Made by a program: the position numbers and the translations under genes
NCBI RefSeq assembly: GCF_013282095.1
Contig: NZ_BLTJ01000005.1
Coordinates: 208,830 to 272,829, forward strand
DNA: 64,000 nt
Reading direction: 5' to 3'
From: Enterocloster alcoholdehydrogenati
Lineage (GTDB): Bacteria; Bacillota; Clostridia; Lachnospirales; Lachnospiraceae
Shown here: positions 16,572 to 24,548 of the stretch, piece after piece
Layout of the letters: every line of letters begins with the position of its first letter
How positions within the stretch are numbered: position 1 is the first letter of the stretch
Notes under the pieces: model-generated
Databases searched by the model: none
Told to the model about the DNA's origin: nothing
What the model saw: only the letters and a program-made list of their open reading frames with translations

Positions 16572-17471
16572 TCACTTCTGATGCGCCAGTGCATCACATA
16601 CCCGTCCCCCGTACTGCTCCAGCAGCGTTTTTGCTTCCCTCGCGTCACAATGCAGCAGGATCATCACGATCGCCAGCTTCACCCATCCGCCGGCTTCATC
16701 AATAGAAGCCCTTGCCTGCGCTCTGTCTGCCCCTGTGGCTTCCATCACAATGTTTTCCGCACGGGTCTGCAGCTTCTCATTGCTCTGCACCACATCCACC
16801 ATGAGGTTTTCATAGGCTTTCCCAAGCCTCACCATCGCTCCGGTGGTGATCATGTTCAGAATCATCTTCTGAGCTGTACCTGATTTAAGCCTGGTTGATC
16901 CCGTCAGCACCTCCGGTCCCACATTTACCTCAATGGCAATATCCGCCGCCTTTCCCACCTCGCTGCCTGTATTACAGGTAATGGAAGCGGTTCTGCATCC
17001 CAGTCCCGCCGCGTACTCCAAGGCTCCCAACACATAGGGAGTACGCCCGGAAGCCGCAATTCCTACCACTACATCTTTGGGTGTCAGCCCATGATCCTGC
17101 AGGTCTTTCTTTCCAAGTTCCCTGCTGTCTTCCGCCCCTTCGACCGGAAATCGAAGCGCCCGGTCTCCGCCTGCAATCAGCCCCACAACCATGGACGGAT
17201 CTACCCCAAAAGTAGGCGGACATTCTGAGGCGTCCAGCACACCTAAACGCCCGCTGGTTCCCGCTCCCAGATAAAACAGCCTCCCTCCCTGCCGGAACGC
17301 ACGCTCCACCTCAGAAACTGTCTGAGCAATCCTTGGCAGCACCGCCTCAATTCCCGCAGGGACGCTGCGGTCTTCCCGGTTCATTGCAGTTACAATCTCC
17401 AGAGGACTCATCTGATCCAGATTCATGGTAGATACATTGCGCGATTCCGTTGTCATCTTGCTCAAATCCAT
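16572..17471 (-). CDS. murQ: N-acetylmuramic acid 6-phosphate etherase
   Basis: 299-residue cytosolic enzyme that cleaves the lactyl ether of MurNAc-6-P to GlcNAc-6-P and D-lactate, feeding cell-wall sugar back into amino-sugar metabolism. Seen: SIS fold with 'YLGAGTSGRLGVLDASECPPTFG' containing the catalytic Glu (residues about 68-90), 'GIAASGRTPYVLGAL' and 'VGPEVLTGSTRLKSGTAQKMILNMI'. Full normal length. First gene of the murQ-murP operon, with a consensus promoter and palindromes upstream shared with divergent murR. Confidence 0.96.
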   Translation of the reverse strand: MDLSKMTTESRNVSTMNLDQMSPLEIVTAMNREDRSVPAGIEAVLPRIAQTVSEVERAFRQGGRLFYLGAGTSGRLGVLDASECPPTFGVDPSMVVGLIAGGDRALRFPVEGAEDSRELGKKDLQDHGLTPKDVVVGIAASGRTPYVLGALEYAAGLGCRTASITCNTGSEVGKAADIAIEVNVGPEVLTGSTRLKSGTAQKMILNMITTGAMVRLGKAYENLMVDVVQSNEKLQTRAENIVMEATGADRAQARASIDEAGGWVKLAIVMILLHCDAREAKTLLEQYGGRVCDALAHQK

Positions 17472-17503
17472 AACGTCACCCCTCTTGTTTTCTTGTTATT
17501 TTC

Positions 17504-17531
17504 ATTATATTCTTTCTTTCAAACGTGTCAA
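17504..17531 (-). promoter_or_regulatory. murQP promoter
   Basis: Minus-strand TTGACA, 16-base spacer, TATAAT, about 33 bases before the murQ start codon. Confidence 0.75.
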
Positions 17532-17573
17532 CATTTCCAATGTTTTGTGGTACAATGTTTCATATATAAGACA
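17530..17573. promoter_or_regulatory. candidate MurR operator sites
   Basis: A perfect inverted repeat AACATT-N3-AATGTT (17530-17544) touches the murQ -35 box. A second pair of the same half-sites, AATGT...ACATT, spans about 17554-17575. Position between divergent murQ and murR suggests RpiR-type operator use; this is inference. Confidence 0.5.
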
Positions 17574-17621
17574 TTATTTGGTTAAAATATTCAATACAAG
17601 CAAACAGGAGTGTATTTTTTT

Positions 17622-18473
17622 ATGAGAAGTATCCTATTATCACTGGCTGAACTTAAACACAGCGCCAGCGGCGTTCCCGCACAGATTGCCGCCTATATCT
17701 ATTCAAACCCAGATTCTGCCGCAGCTCTCAATATCCGCGCCCTGGCAAATAAAACCTACACCTCCCCTTCCAGCGTCATCCGCCTCTGCCGGACCCTTGG
17801 TTTCCATGGATACAAGGATTTTCGCCATGACCTGCTTTTGGAAATCGCATCTTTTGGAAATCAGATCTCCCATTCAGAGCGGGAACTGCGGCCAGAGGAC
17901 TCCATCACTTCCATTATAAACACTATTACGCAAAAAAATGTCCAGGTGCTGCTGGATTCCCAGCATATCCTGGACCCGGATGTGGTAGAAGCCTGCGTAA
18001 ACCTCCTCCGCTCGTCCCGCAGTATCCTCCTGTTCGGCATCGGTGCGTCCCTCTGTGCAGCCAAAGATGCCTATCTTAAGTTTCTTCGCCTGAATAAGCC
18101 CTGCTGTGTCAGCGAGGACTGGCACGCTCAGCTTTTGCAGGCGCGAAATGCCTCCTCTGAGGATGCTGCCATCATTTTTTCTTATTCCGGACAGACACAG
18201 GAGATGGCTGCCTGTATGAAGGCGCTGAGGGAAAACCGCACCAAATGCATTGCCATCACCCGTTTTGCTGACTCACAGGTGTCCCGACTGGCTGACTATA
18301 AGCTGTACATTGCCGCCAATGAAGCCTTATTTCGCAGCGGAGCCATGTCCTCCAGGCTGGCCCAGCTCAACGTCATAGACATCCTCTACACAGCTTTTGC
18401 AAACAGCGAATATGAATACAGCCTCCGCCAATTTGCCCACACCCATATACAAAAACCGCCCTATGAACTTTGA
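17622..18473 (+). CDS. murR: MurR/RpiR-family transcriptional regulator
   Basis: 283-residue regulator. Seen: N-terminal RpiR helix-turn-helix (about 1-77) with 'NIRALANKTYTSPSSVIRLCRTLGFHGYKDFRHDL' and a C-terminal SIS sugar-phosphate-binding domain (about 110-260) with 'ILLFGIGASLCAAKDAYLKF' and 'IIFSYSGQTQEMAACMKAL'. In E. coli MurR senses MurNAc-6-P and represses murQP; the divergent arrangement is the same here. AGGAG lies 11 bases before the ATG at 17622. A GTG four codons upstream overlaps that ribosome site and is less likely. Confidence 0.9.
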   Translation: MRSILLSLAELKHSASGVPAQIAAYIYSNPDSAAALNIRALANKTYTSPSSVIRLCRTLGFHGYKDFRHDLLLEIASFGNQISHSERELRPEDSITSIINTITQKNVQVLLDSQHILDPDVVEACVNLLRSSRSILLFGIGASLCAAKDAYLKFLRLNKPCCVSEDWHAQLLQARNASSEDAAIIFSYSGQTQEMAACMKALRENRTKCIAITRFADSQVSRLADYKLYIAANEALFRSGAMSSRLAQLNVIDILYTAFANSEYEYSLRQFAHTHIQKPPYEL

Positions 18474-18566
18474 TCAGCGCGCCTGAGCTGCCTTTCGTGC
18501 AGCTCATACACCGCGTCTGCATAAGAAATAAAATCCGGTTTGTGCGTAATCATCAGAATCGTAAAG
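18461..18566 (-). pseudogene. C-terminal remnant of an ABC transporter ATPase
   Basis: On the minus strand one frame reads 'TILMITHKPDFISYADAVYE' followed by about a dozen more residues and a stop at 18461-18463. This is the H-loop region ('ITHK') and C-terminal end of an ABC ATPase of the exporter (CydC-like) kind. No start and no upstream Walker motifs exist: the preceding sequence is the DXP-synthase-like gene end. It overlaps the murR 3' end in the convergent direction. Read as the tail of a deleted gene. Confidence 0.55.
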
Positions 18567-18599
18567 AATATCCATGTCGTTTTTGGAAAATTGAATTAC

Positions 18600-20354
18600 C
18601 TACTTCATATGATTTTTAATATCTTCTGCAATCAGCTCAGCCGTGAGATGATTGCCAACCGCAATGTCTGCCGCAGGCACCAGATCGTTAAATCTTTTTG
18701 CTCCGCCGAAGTTTAAAACCTTTACAGGATCAGCGCCGTAGTAAGCAGCTATTTTCTGGCCGAATCCGCCGTCCAGTATACCGTCCTCCACTGTAGCGAT
18801 CAGATCGTGATCCTTTTTAAGCTCGTCCAGCAAGTCCTTATCCAGCGTTGTAAAGCACATTGGATTTACAACGGTAACATTTACGCCAACGGTTTCGTCC
18901 AGTGCCTCTGCAGCCTGTTTTGCCAGCGGCAGGGCATCACCCAGGCCAAGAATCGCAATTTTACTTCCCTTTTTCACGATTTTACCTTTGACTGCGGATT
19001 CGTCGTCAAATGCAATGGTTTTTCCGTCGCTGATAACCACTTTGGGAACCCTGATAACAACCGGATGGTTTTTCTGCTCCACAGACCATTCCAATGCAGC
19101 TAAATATTCTTCCCTGGTTGCAGGTGCAAGACCGATTATATTGGGGATGGAACCGATCAAAGCTATGTCATACATCCCGTTATGCGTGCAGTCTCCGCCT
19201 CCGATTCCGGATGAAAATACAAGAATGGTTGCCGCATTTTTGTTCATTGCAAGATCCTGACTCAGCTGGTCGTAGGTTCTCTGCAAAAAACTGCTGAACA
19301 CTTCAAACACCGGTTTTCCTCCATTTTTGGCAATGCCTGAAATCATGGCAACCGCGTGTTCCTCCGCTATCCCCACATCTACAAACTGTTTCCCAGCCTT
19401 TGCCCTGAACTCCTGCGTCAGCCCCGTAGCGCCGGGAGTGGCGGCAGAAACTGCAATCACCGTCGGATCGCTTTCCATCTTTTTCAAAAGAAAATCAGCC
19501 GTCAGTGTTTCGTACCGTTCCATTTTTGCAAACGCTGCCAGATCAAATGCCGCAGGCATTGCCCAGTGTCCCGCCTCTTTATCCTGCATCGCCCAGTCCA
19601 GGCCCTTTCCTTTCAGCGTGTGAATATGGACCACCGTGGGACGTTTCGTATCTTTTACTTTTTCAAAGGCAGAAATAAGCGTTTCTACCTCGTTGCCCTC
19701 TTCCACATAATAATAATCCAGGCCAAAACTTTTAAAGAAGTTGTTTTCTGCCTTTCCGCCTGTTTCCCTTAACTGTCTGAAATTCTCATACATACCGCCC
19801 TGGTTTTTTGCAATGGACATTTCATTGTCATTAAACAGAATAATCAGGTTGCTGTTGAGCATTGCGGCATTATTCAATCCCTCCAATGCCTCGCCGCCGG
19901 ACATGGAGCCATCGCCGATGACAGCAATGATATTTTCCCTGCCGCCCTTTAGATCTCTGCCCTTGGCAAGACCTGTTGCCAGGGAAATAGATGTTGATGT
20001 ATGACCGATTTTAAAGAAATCATGCTCGCTTTCAGACGGCGTTGTGTAGCCGCTGAAGGCATAATACTTTTCCGGCTCTGTAAAGCCTTCCTTTCTCCCT
20101 GTCAAAATCTTATGAGTATAAGACTGATGGGAAACGTCAAAGACGAATTTGTCTCTGGGCGAATCAAATACATAGTGAAGCGCTACTGTTGCCTCCACAA
20201 AACCGAGGTTTGAACCCATGTGGCCGCCTGTCACCGTTACACGCCGGATAAGAGCCTGACGGATTTCCTCTGACAGAATTTTTAATTCATCCATACTGCA
20301 GCCTTTTACATCCGCAGGCCCGTGGATCTTTTGCAGAATATTTGTTTTCTTCAT
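18600..20354 (-). CDS. 1-deoxy-D-xylulose-5-phosphate synthase-like transketolase
   Basis: 584-residue thiamine-diphosphate enzyme with the DXS domain order. Seen: 'GGHMGSNLGFVEATVALHYVF' and 'DVSHQSYTHKILTGR' (residues about 43-88; canonical Dxs has HQAYPHKILTGR), TPP/Mg motif 'GDGSMSGGEALEGLNNAA...NDNEMSI' (about 147-178), and Glu in 'DVGIAEEHAVAMISG' (about 330). It is 30-40 residues shorter than housekeeping Dxs and diverges at several conserved sites. It lies alone opposite a MerR gene, with a MerR-type promoter, so it is probably an inducible paralogue rather than the isoprenoid enzyme. Catalysis of DXP formation is likely but not certain. Confidence 0.8.
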   Translation of the reverse strand: MKKTNILQKIHGPADVKGCSMDELKILSEEIRQALIRRVTVTGGHMGSNLGFVEATVALHYVFDSPRDKFVFDVSHQSYTHKILTGRKEGFTEPEKYYAFSGYTTPSESEHDFFKIGHTSTSISLATGLAKGRDLKGGRENIIAVIGDGSMSGGEALEGLNNAAMLNSNLIILFNDNEMSIAKNQGGMYENFRQLRETGGKAENNFFKSFGLDYYYVEEGNEVETLISAFEKVKDTKRPTVVHIHTLKGKGLDWAMQDKEAGHWAMPAAFDLAAFAKMERYETLTADFLLKKMESDPTVIAVSAATPGATGLTQEFRAKAGKQFVDVGIAEEHAVAMISGIAKNGGKPVFEVFSSFLQRTYDQLSQDLAMNKNAATILVFSSGIGGGDCTHNGMYDIALIGSIPNIIGLAPATREEYLAALEWSVEQKNHPVVIRVPKVVISDGKTIAFDDESAVKGKIVKKGSKIAILGLGDALPLAKQAAEALDETVGVNVTVVNPMCFTTLDKDLLDELKKDHDLIATVEDGILDGGFGQKIAAYYGADPVKVLNFGGAKRFNDLVPAADIAVGNHLTAELIAEDIKNHMK

Positions 20355-20385
20355 TCTAATCTCTCCTTGACTTTTTATTTGCTTG

Positions 20386-20416
20386 AGTTTAACATTAAAG
20401 CAAACTTTAAAGTCAA
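20386..20416 (-). promoter_or_regulatory. MerR-type promoter with operator in a 19-bp spacer
   Basis: Minus-strand TTGACT, exactly 19-base spacer, TAAACT. The spacer contains the perfect inverted repeat TTAAAG-TTTG-CTTTAA (20395-20410). An over-long spacer with a centred dyad is the hallmark of promoters activated by MerR-family proteins. It drives the DXS-like gene; the adjacent divergent MerR gene is the obvious candidate regulator. Confidence 0.75.
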
Positions 20417-20473
20417 TAGTTTTATAAATTTTTTTTCTAACGGTTCAGAACAGAGAGAAAAGGAGTTTTACCA

Positions 20474-20911
20474 ATGGAATATTCAATCAAAGAAGTTTCT
20501 CAAATGACAAACATTCCGGCAACCACCCTTCGCTACTATGACAAGGAAGGATTGTTGCCTTTTCTGGAGCGCAAAGAATCAGGATACCGTGTATTTCATG
20601 ACAGCGACCTCACCATGCTTCAGCTTTTGGAATGCTTAAAAAGCACAGGAATGTCCATACGGGAAATGAAGCAGTTTGCAAAATGGGCACAGGAAGGAGA
20701 TGCCTCCCTGCAAAAAAGATATGATATGTTTCTTGAACGCAGAAAAGCCGTAGAACAGCAAATGGAAAATCTCAGCAAAATGCTGGCTATCCTCAACCAC
20801 AAATGTCTGTATTATGAAACCGCCCTTCAGACCGGATCCGAAAAAAATATAATGCAGAAGGATACGCTGCCATATGCCGATGAATTTCTCTGCAGGAAAT
20901 GTAAGAGCTGA
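20474..20911 (+). CDS. MerR-family transcriptional regulator
   Basis: 145 residues. Winged-helix domain at 1-70 ('SIKEVSQMTNIPATTLRYYDKEGLLPFLERKESGYRVFHDSDL'), then the linking helix and coiled coil (about 75-115). The short tail 'ADEFLCRKCKS' has two Cys (C-R-K-C) near the C-terminus, next to another Cys in 'NHKCLYYE'. It could bind a metal or thiol ligand, but it may also be a small-molecule sensor of the YyaN/AdhR group. Divergent from the DXS-like gene whose promoter has a MerR-style 19-bp spacer. Confidence 0.88.
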   Translation: MEYSIKEVSQMTNIPATTLRYYDKEGLLPFLERKESGYRVFHDSDLTMLQLLECLKSTGMSIREMKQFAKWAQEGDASLQKRYDMFLERRKAVEQQMENLSKMLAILNHKCLYYETALQTGSEKNIMQKDTLPYADEFLCRKCKS

Positions 20912-21063
20912 GACAGCGGCAGACATCCTCTCATCTGACCTTTGTTCACGCGGCTGATTTTCCCGCTTATATCTGCCTGAATAAGCAAGAAGTCCGGCAA
21001 GAAACCGGGAGCCGTGGATATATAAAGACACAAACTTTGTTATAGTCTCCTGCATATGCCTAA

Positions 21064-21104
21064 AAGCAAAGAACCCATGCCCATTTGGGCACAGGTTCTT
21101 CTTT
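21064..21104 (-). terminator. terminator of the beta-glucuronidase operon
   Basis: Minus strand: AAGAACC(TG)TGCCC-AAAT-GGGCA(TG)GGTTCTT followed by TGC and a weak T stretch, just after uidA ends. Confidence 0.6.
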
Positions 21105-21110
21105 TCCTCA

Positions 21111-22928
21111 TTACTGATTTTTCTTATAATCAAAATCCGGGATCTGGTGCCATCTATCCTTAAAATAATGTGCCGCCAGCTTCGGTTTTCTGTCTCTGGT
21201 GAACAGGCCTTTTTTGTTGCCCTGAACGCGCAGGAGGCCCTGGCTGGTAGCGAAGTCGGCAAAGTTCCACGCCTGCTCGCCTACCACGAAATCATACTCG
21301 TCAAATACACGGTGGTTCATCTTATAGTAATCTACCTGATATTCTTCCGTATACATAACCGGTGTTGTATCGTGGAAGCCCATCACCGTATCCGCGCCGT
21401 ACTCGGTGAAGATAACCGGAAGTCCGAATTTCTGCCACTGGTCTAACTCATCACGCAGCGCCTGCTCCGGCCCTTCCAGATCCGGCGCTCCGAAGTACCA
21501 GCCATAGTAGCGGTTTAAGCAGATCACATCGCTGAGCTTTGCGGATACATCGGTTGCAGGTCCTCCTCCCATCTGTACGCTTACCAGCGTGCAGGGACGC
21601 TTCTGGGGATCTAAGCTGCGGGCCAGCTCATACAAAGGCGCAAAGTATTCATATGCTCCCTCAGAATAGGAATCCGGCTCATTGGCAATGCTCCACATTA
21701 CAACGCAGGCATGGTTTTTGTCTCTTGCAATCAGGTCGCGGATCACATCCTTATGATGCTCCTGAGTCTGTACGCCGTGCTCCTTATCAAAGGTGCCCAC
21801 CTTCTGTCCGTTGAAGTTGGCTCCGCCGCCAAACTCCAGATTCACGCCTACTGCCGTCGTCTCATCGATCACTACGATGCCTTCCTGATCGCAGAGGCGC
21901 ATCATTTCCTCACTGTATGGATAATGGCTGGTGCGGAAGCTGTTTGCTCCCTGCCATTTCATCAGGGAAATGTCCTTGGTATTCATAGGCAGATTGATGC
22001 CGCGGCCGTTGGGGAAGGTGTCTTCATGCTTGCCGTAACCCTTAAAATAGAACGGCTTCTCATTGATAAGGAATCGGGTTCCTTCTACACGAACGGTGCG
22101 AACACCATAAGGCAGGGTGTATACATCCGTTCCAAAAGTCACGCGGATATCATAAAGGTAGGCATTTAAAGGCTGCCACAGCTTTACATTCTTAATCTCT
22201 AATACGCCCTCTGTTCCCGCAGCCTCTGCCACCTTATTTCCCTCTCTGTCAAATACTTCAACCAGACAGCTGCCTTCGCCAATGGTATCAATGCGGTAGT
22301 TTAAAGCCGCATATTCACCCTTTACCTCAGCAGTAACGGTAACATCGCTGATATAGGACTTTGGTGTGGTATAGATCCGTACCGGACGGATAATGCCGCA
22401 GTAGTTAAAGAAATCAAAATTTGGATTGTTCACTGGCTTTTTGGGGCCCTTTGCCTCAAAACCAGGAAGACCGCCTCCCAGAAGACTGCTCTTTCCTCCA
22501 ACAGGCAGTGTGGTATAATCAATGATGTTGCTTACTGCTACGGTCAGGAGGCACTCGCCCTTTCCTGCCAGATCGGAGATTTCCACCTCAAAGGGAAGGA
22601 AGCCGCCCTTATGCGTGCATACCAGCTCTCCATTGATGTACACCTTGGCTTCGTGGGCCACTGCGTCAAAGCGCAAAATCACTCTCTGATCCTTCATAAA
22701 TTCCGGCACAGAGAAGGTTCTCTGATAAAACACCCAGCCGTAATGATCTCTGAAATCCACGCCTTCCTTTAAATCATTGTAAGCAGCAGGAACCGGCATG
22801 GTCATGGGAGTTTCCAACGGCTTTTTAAACCACTCCTCCTCAAATCCATTTCCATTGTCCAGCTTAAATTCCCAGACCCCGTTTAAATCATTTAAGGATC
22901 TGGATGGCGTTAATATAGGATACAGCAT
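21111..22928 (-). CDS. uidA: beta-glucuronidase, glycoside hydrolase family 2
   Basis: 605-residue cytosolic enzyme that hydrolyses beta-D-glucuronides to glucuronate and an aglycone. Seen: N-terminal sugar-binding domain (about 1-180, 'LNGVWEFKLD'), immunoglobulin-like middle (about 185-280), and a TIM barrel (about 280-600) with 'FYFKGYGKHEDTFPNGRG', acid/base Glu in 'SIANEPDSY', nucleophile Glu in 'VIFTEYGADT' and the Asn-x-Lys carboxylate-binding motif 'NKK' near 'RVQGNKKGLF'. N-x-K is what separates beta-glucuronidases from other GH2 enzymes. Four bases follow the GPH symporter gene, so the two form one operon. Confidence 0.95.
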   Translation of the reverse strand: MLYPILTPSRSLNDLNGVWEFKLDNGNGFEEEWFKKPLETPMTMPVPAAYNDLKEGVDFRDHYGWVFYQRTFSVPEFMKDQRVILRFDAVAHEAKVYINGELVCTHKGGFLPFEVEISDLAGKGECLLTVAVSNIIDYTTLPVGGKSSLLGGGLPGFEAKGPKKPVNNPNFDFFNYCGIIRPVRIYTTPKSYISDVTVTAEVKGEYAALNYRIDTIGEGSCLVEVFDREGNKVAEAAGTEGVLEIKNVKLWQPLNAYLYDIRVTFGTDVYTLPYGVRTVRVEGTRFLINEKPFYFKGYGKHEDTFPNGRGINLPMNTKDISLMKWQGANSFRTSHYPYSEEMMRLCDQEGIVVIDETTAVGVNLEFGGGANFNGQKVGTFDKEHGVQTQEHHKDVIRDLIARDKNHACVVMWSIANEPDSYSEGAYEYFAPLYELARSLDPQKRPCTLVSVQMGGGPATDVSAKLSDVICLNRYYGWYFGAPDLEGPEQALRDELDQWQKFGLPVIFTEYGADTVMGFHDTTPVMYTEEYQVDYYKMNHRVFDEYDFVVGEQAWNFADFATSQGLLRVQGNKKGLFTRDRKPKLAAHYFKDRWHQIPDFDYKKNQ

Positions 22929-22932
22929 ACGA

Positions 22933-24321
22933 TTACTCTCCTCTCTTTTCTCTTAAGATCTTCGCATTTTTTTCTACTTGTTTTTTATCCAGAGGATAAA
23001 GGAATTTTAAAGCCAGAGCCAGTAAAATAAAACCGGCTGCCGGCACCAGGCAGGTGATATTGTAGATGCCGTCTACCACCTGCGGCTCAAAAGCCGTTGC
23101 TGCGGAATATCCGACCATTGTCAAAAGTCCGCCGGTCAGTCCAGAAGATGCAGCCTGTCCCAGCTTTCTCGCAAAAGAATAAACCGCATAGATTGTTCCG
23201 TCAGACCGCTTTCCGGTACGAACCTCTGCATCGTCAATTACATCCGTGATCATAGCCCAGCACACCAGATTAAAAATGGCTGTGCCCAGAGAAGAAATCA
23301 GATACAGGGCCACAAATACCCATACGTTTTTCGTATGAAGGATGAAAGCGGCAATCAGTGCGATTGCTCCCACAGCCGCGCCCACTCCCGCGAGCTCTTT
23401 TCTTCCGTATTTTCCGGAAATATTTACAATCACAGTGGAAAGCGCCAGTGTGATAACAGTAACCCCCATATTGGCGGTGGACATAGCCTCACGGTTTCCA
23501 AAGTAATTAGGATAAATATAATTCCCCATACCAGACAGTGTGAGCTGTGCCAGCAGCAATAGCAGCGCCGCCGCTACAATGCCGATCAGCGCGCGGTTGG
23601 AAATCGTAGTACGGATCAGTTCCTTAAAGGAAAACTTCTCTGCGGTCTTTTCCATTTTAACACGTTCTGTGGTCATATGGTAGCAGAGCAGATAACAGAT
23701 AATGGCGCCAACGGAACAGAGCAGAGCGGCTGTCATCATCCGGCTGCCGGAAAATACAGTATTGCCCTGAGCATCCTCATAGTAAACGATCAGCGGCAGA
23801 ACCACACCGATCACCGTGTTTGCCAGAGTAGCTCCAATGGTACGGAAACTTGAAAGAGAAGTTCTCTCTTTTGGATCTGCTGTAATGGCAGATGCCATGG
23901 ATCCGTAAGGAATGTTGATGCCTGTATAGCAGATGCTTCCCCAGAGCAGATAGGTAAAGAACATCCAGAAGATCTTAAAGCCCATGGGCATATCCTTAAA
24001 CCATACTGCATACATCAAAAAAGATGCCAGAGCCACCGGACCGCACATCCGCCTGATCCAGGGTGCAAATTTCCCCTTCTTTCCGGGACGGCACCTGTCG
24101 CAGATCTGCCCCATAGTCACGTCTGAAAATGCGTCCACCACTCTGGCGATCATCATCATGGCACCTACAACAGCAGCCGAAACTCCCATAACATCCGTAT
24201 AAAATTTCATAAGGAACATAGATGACAGAAGAAATGTAAAATCATTTCCAAAATCACCGAACATACACCCCAGTCGGTCCCTCATTCCAAAGGGCGCCTC
24301 TTTCGTTTCCTGACGGTTCAT
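22933..24321 (-). CDS. GPH-family glucuronide:cation symporter
   Basis: 462-residue twelve-helix transporter of the glycoside-pentoside-hexuronide (MelB/UidB) family, using Na+ or H+. Seen: 'DRLGCMFGDFGNDFTFLLSSMFLMKFYTDVMGVSAAVVGAMMM' with the typical N-terminal Asp/Gly pattern, 'DVTMGQICDRCR', 'GLTGGLLTMVGY' and the late 'YPLDKKQVEKNAKILREKRG'. The start at 24321 is chosen from AGGAGG five bases upstream; an in-frame ATG eight codons before lacks such a site. Its coupling to beta-glucuronidase indicates glucuronide uptake as in E. coli UidB. Confidence 0.9.
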   Translation of the reverse strand: MNRQETKEAPFGMRDRLGCMFGDFGNDFTFLLSSMFLMKFYTDVMGVSAAVVGAMMMIARVVDAFSDVTMGQICDRCRPGKKGKFAPWIRRMCGPVALASFLMYAVWFKDMPMGFKIFWMFFTYLLWGSICYTGINIPYGSMASAITADPKERTSLSSFRTIGATLANTVIGVVLPLIVYYEDAQGNTVFSGSRMMTAALLCSVGAIICYLLCYHMTTERVKMEKTAEKFSFKELIRTTISNRALIGIVAAALLLLLAQLTLSGMGNYIYPNYFGNREAMSTANMGVTVITLALSTVIVNISGKYGRKELAGVGAAVGAIALIAAFILHTKNVWVFVALYLISSLGTAIFNLVCWAMITDVIDDAEVRTGKRSDGTIYAVYSFARKLGQAASSGLTGGLLTMVGYSAATAFEPQVVDGIYNITCLVPAAGFILLALALKFLYPLDKKQVEKNAKILREKRGE

Positions 24322-24548
24322 TTTAACCTCCTCCTGACTTGCCATCCGCTGTCTGAAGCCAACAGACGGCCTTGATTGCTGATTGCTTTGTCTGTAAACG
24401 CAGTGTATGTTATTTTGCTGTTTTAAGCAATAATATTATTTACTATTTATATAATAATATTCTGTTTGATTTTGCAATAAAAATATATTATACTACTATT
24501 ACTGAATATTTTACTATTTTCTATTATGCTGCAAACCGGGAGGTTCCT

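Noticed and set aside
20636..21262. 208-codon minus-strand frame covering the MerR gene and the uidA end
   Set aside because: Overlaps two real genes and a terminator, with no recognisable domain.
24394..24412. Catabolite-responsive element TGTAAACGC-like in the symporter/AraC region
   Set aside because: Only the left half fits the cre consensus; the right half does not.
24372..24548. 59-residue N-terminal extension of the AraC regulator
   Set aside because: Very AT-rich, rich in Tyr/Ile/Asn, covers the promoter region and is preceded by no ribosome site; GGAGG and ATG at 24549 fit better.
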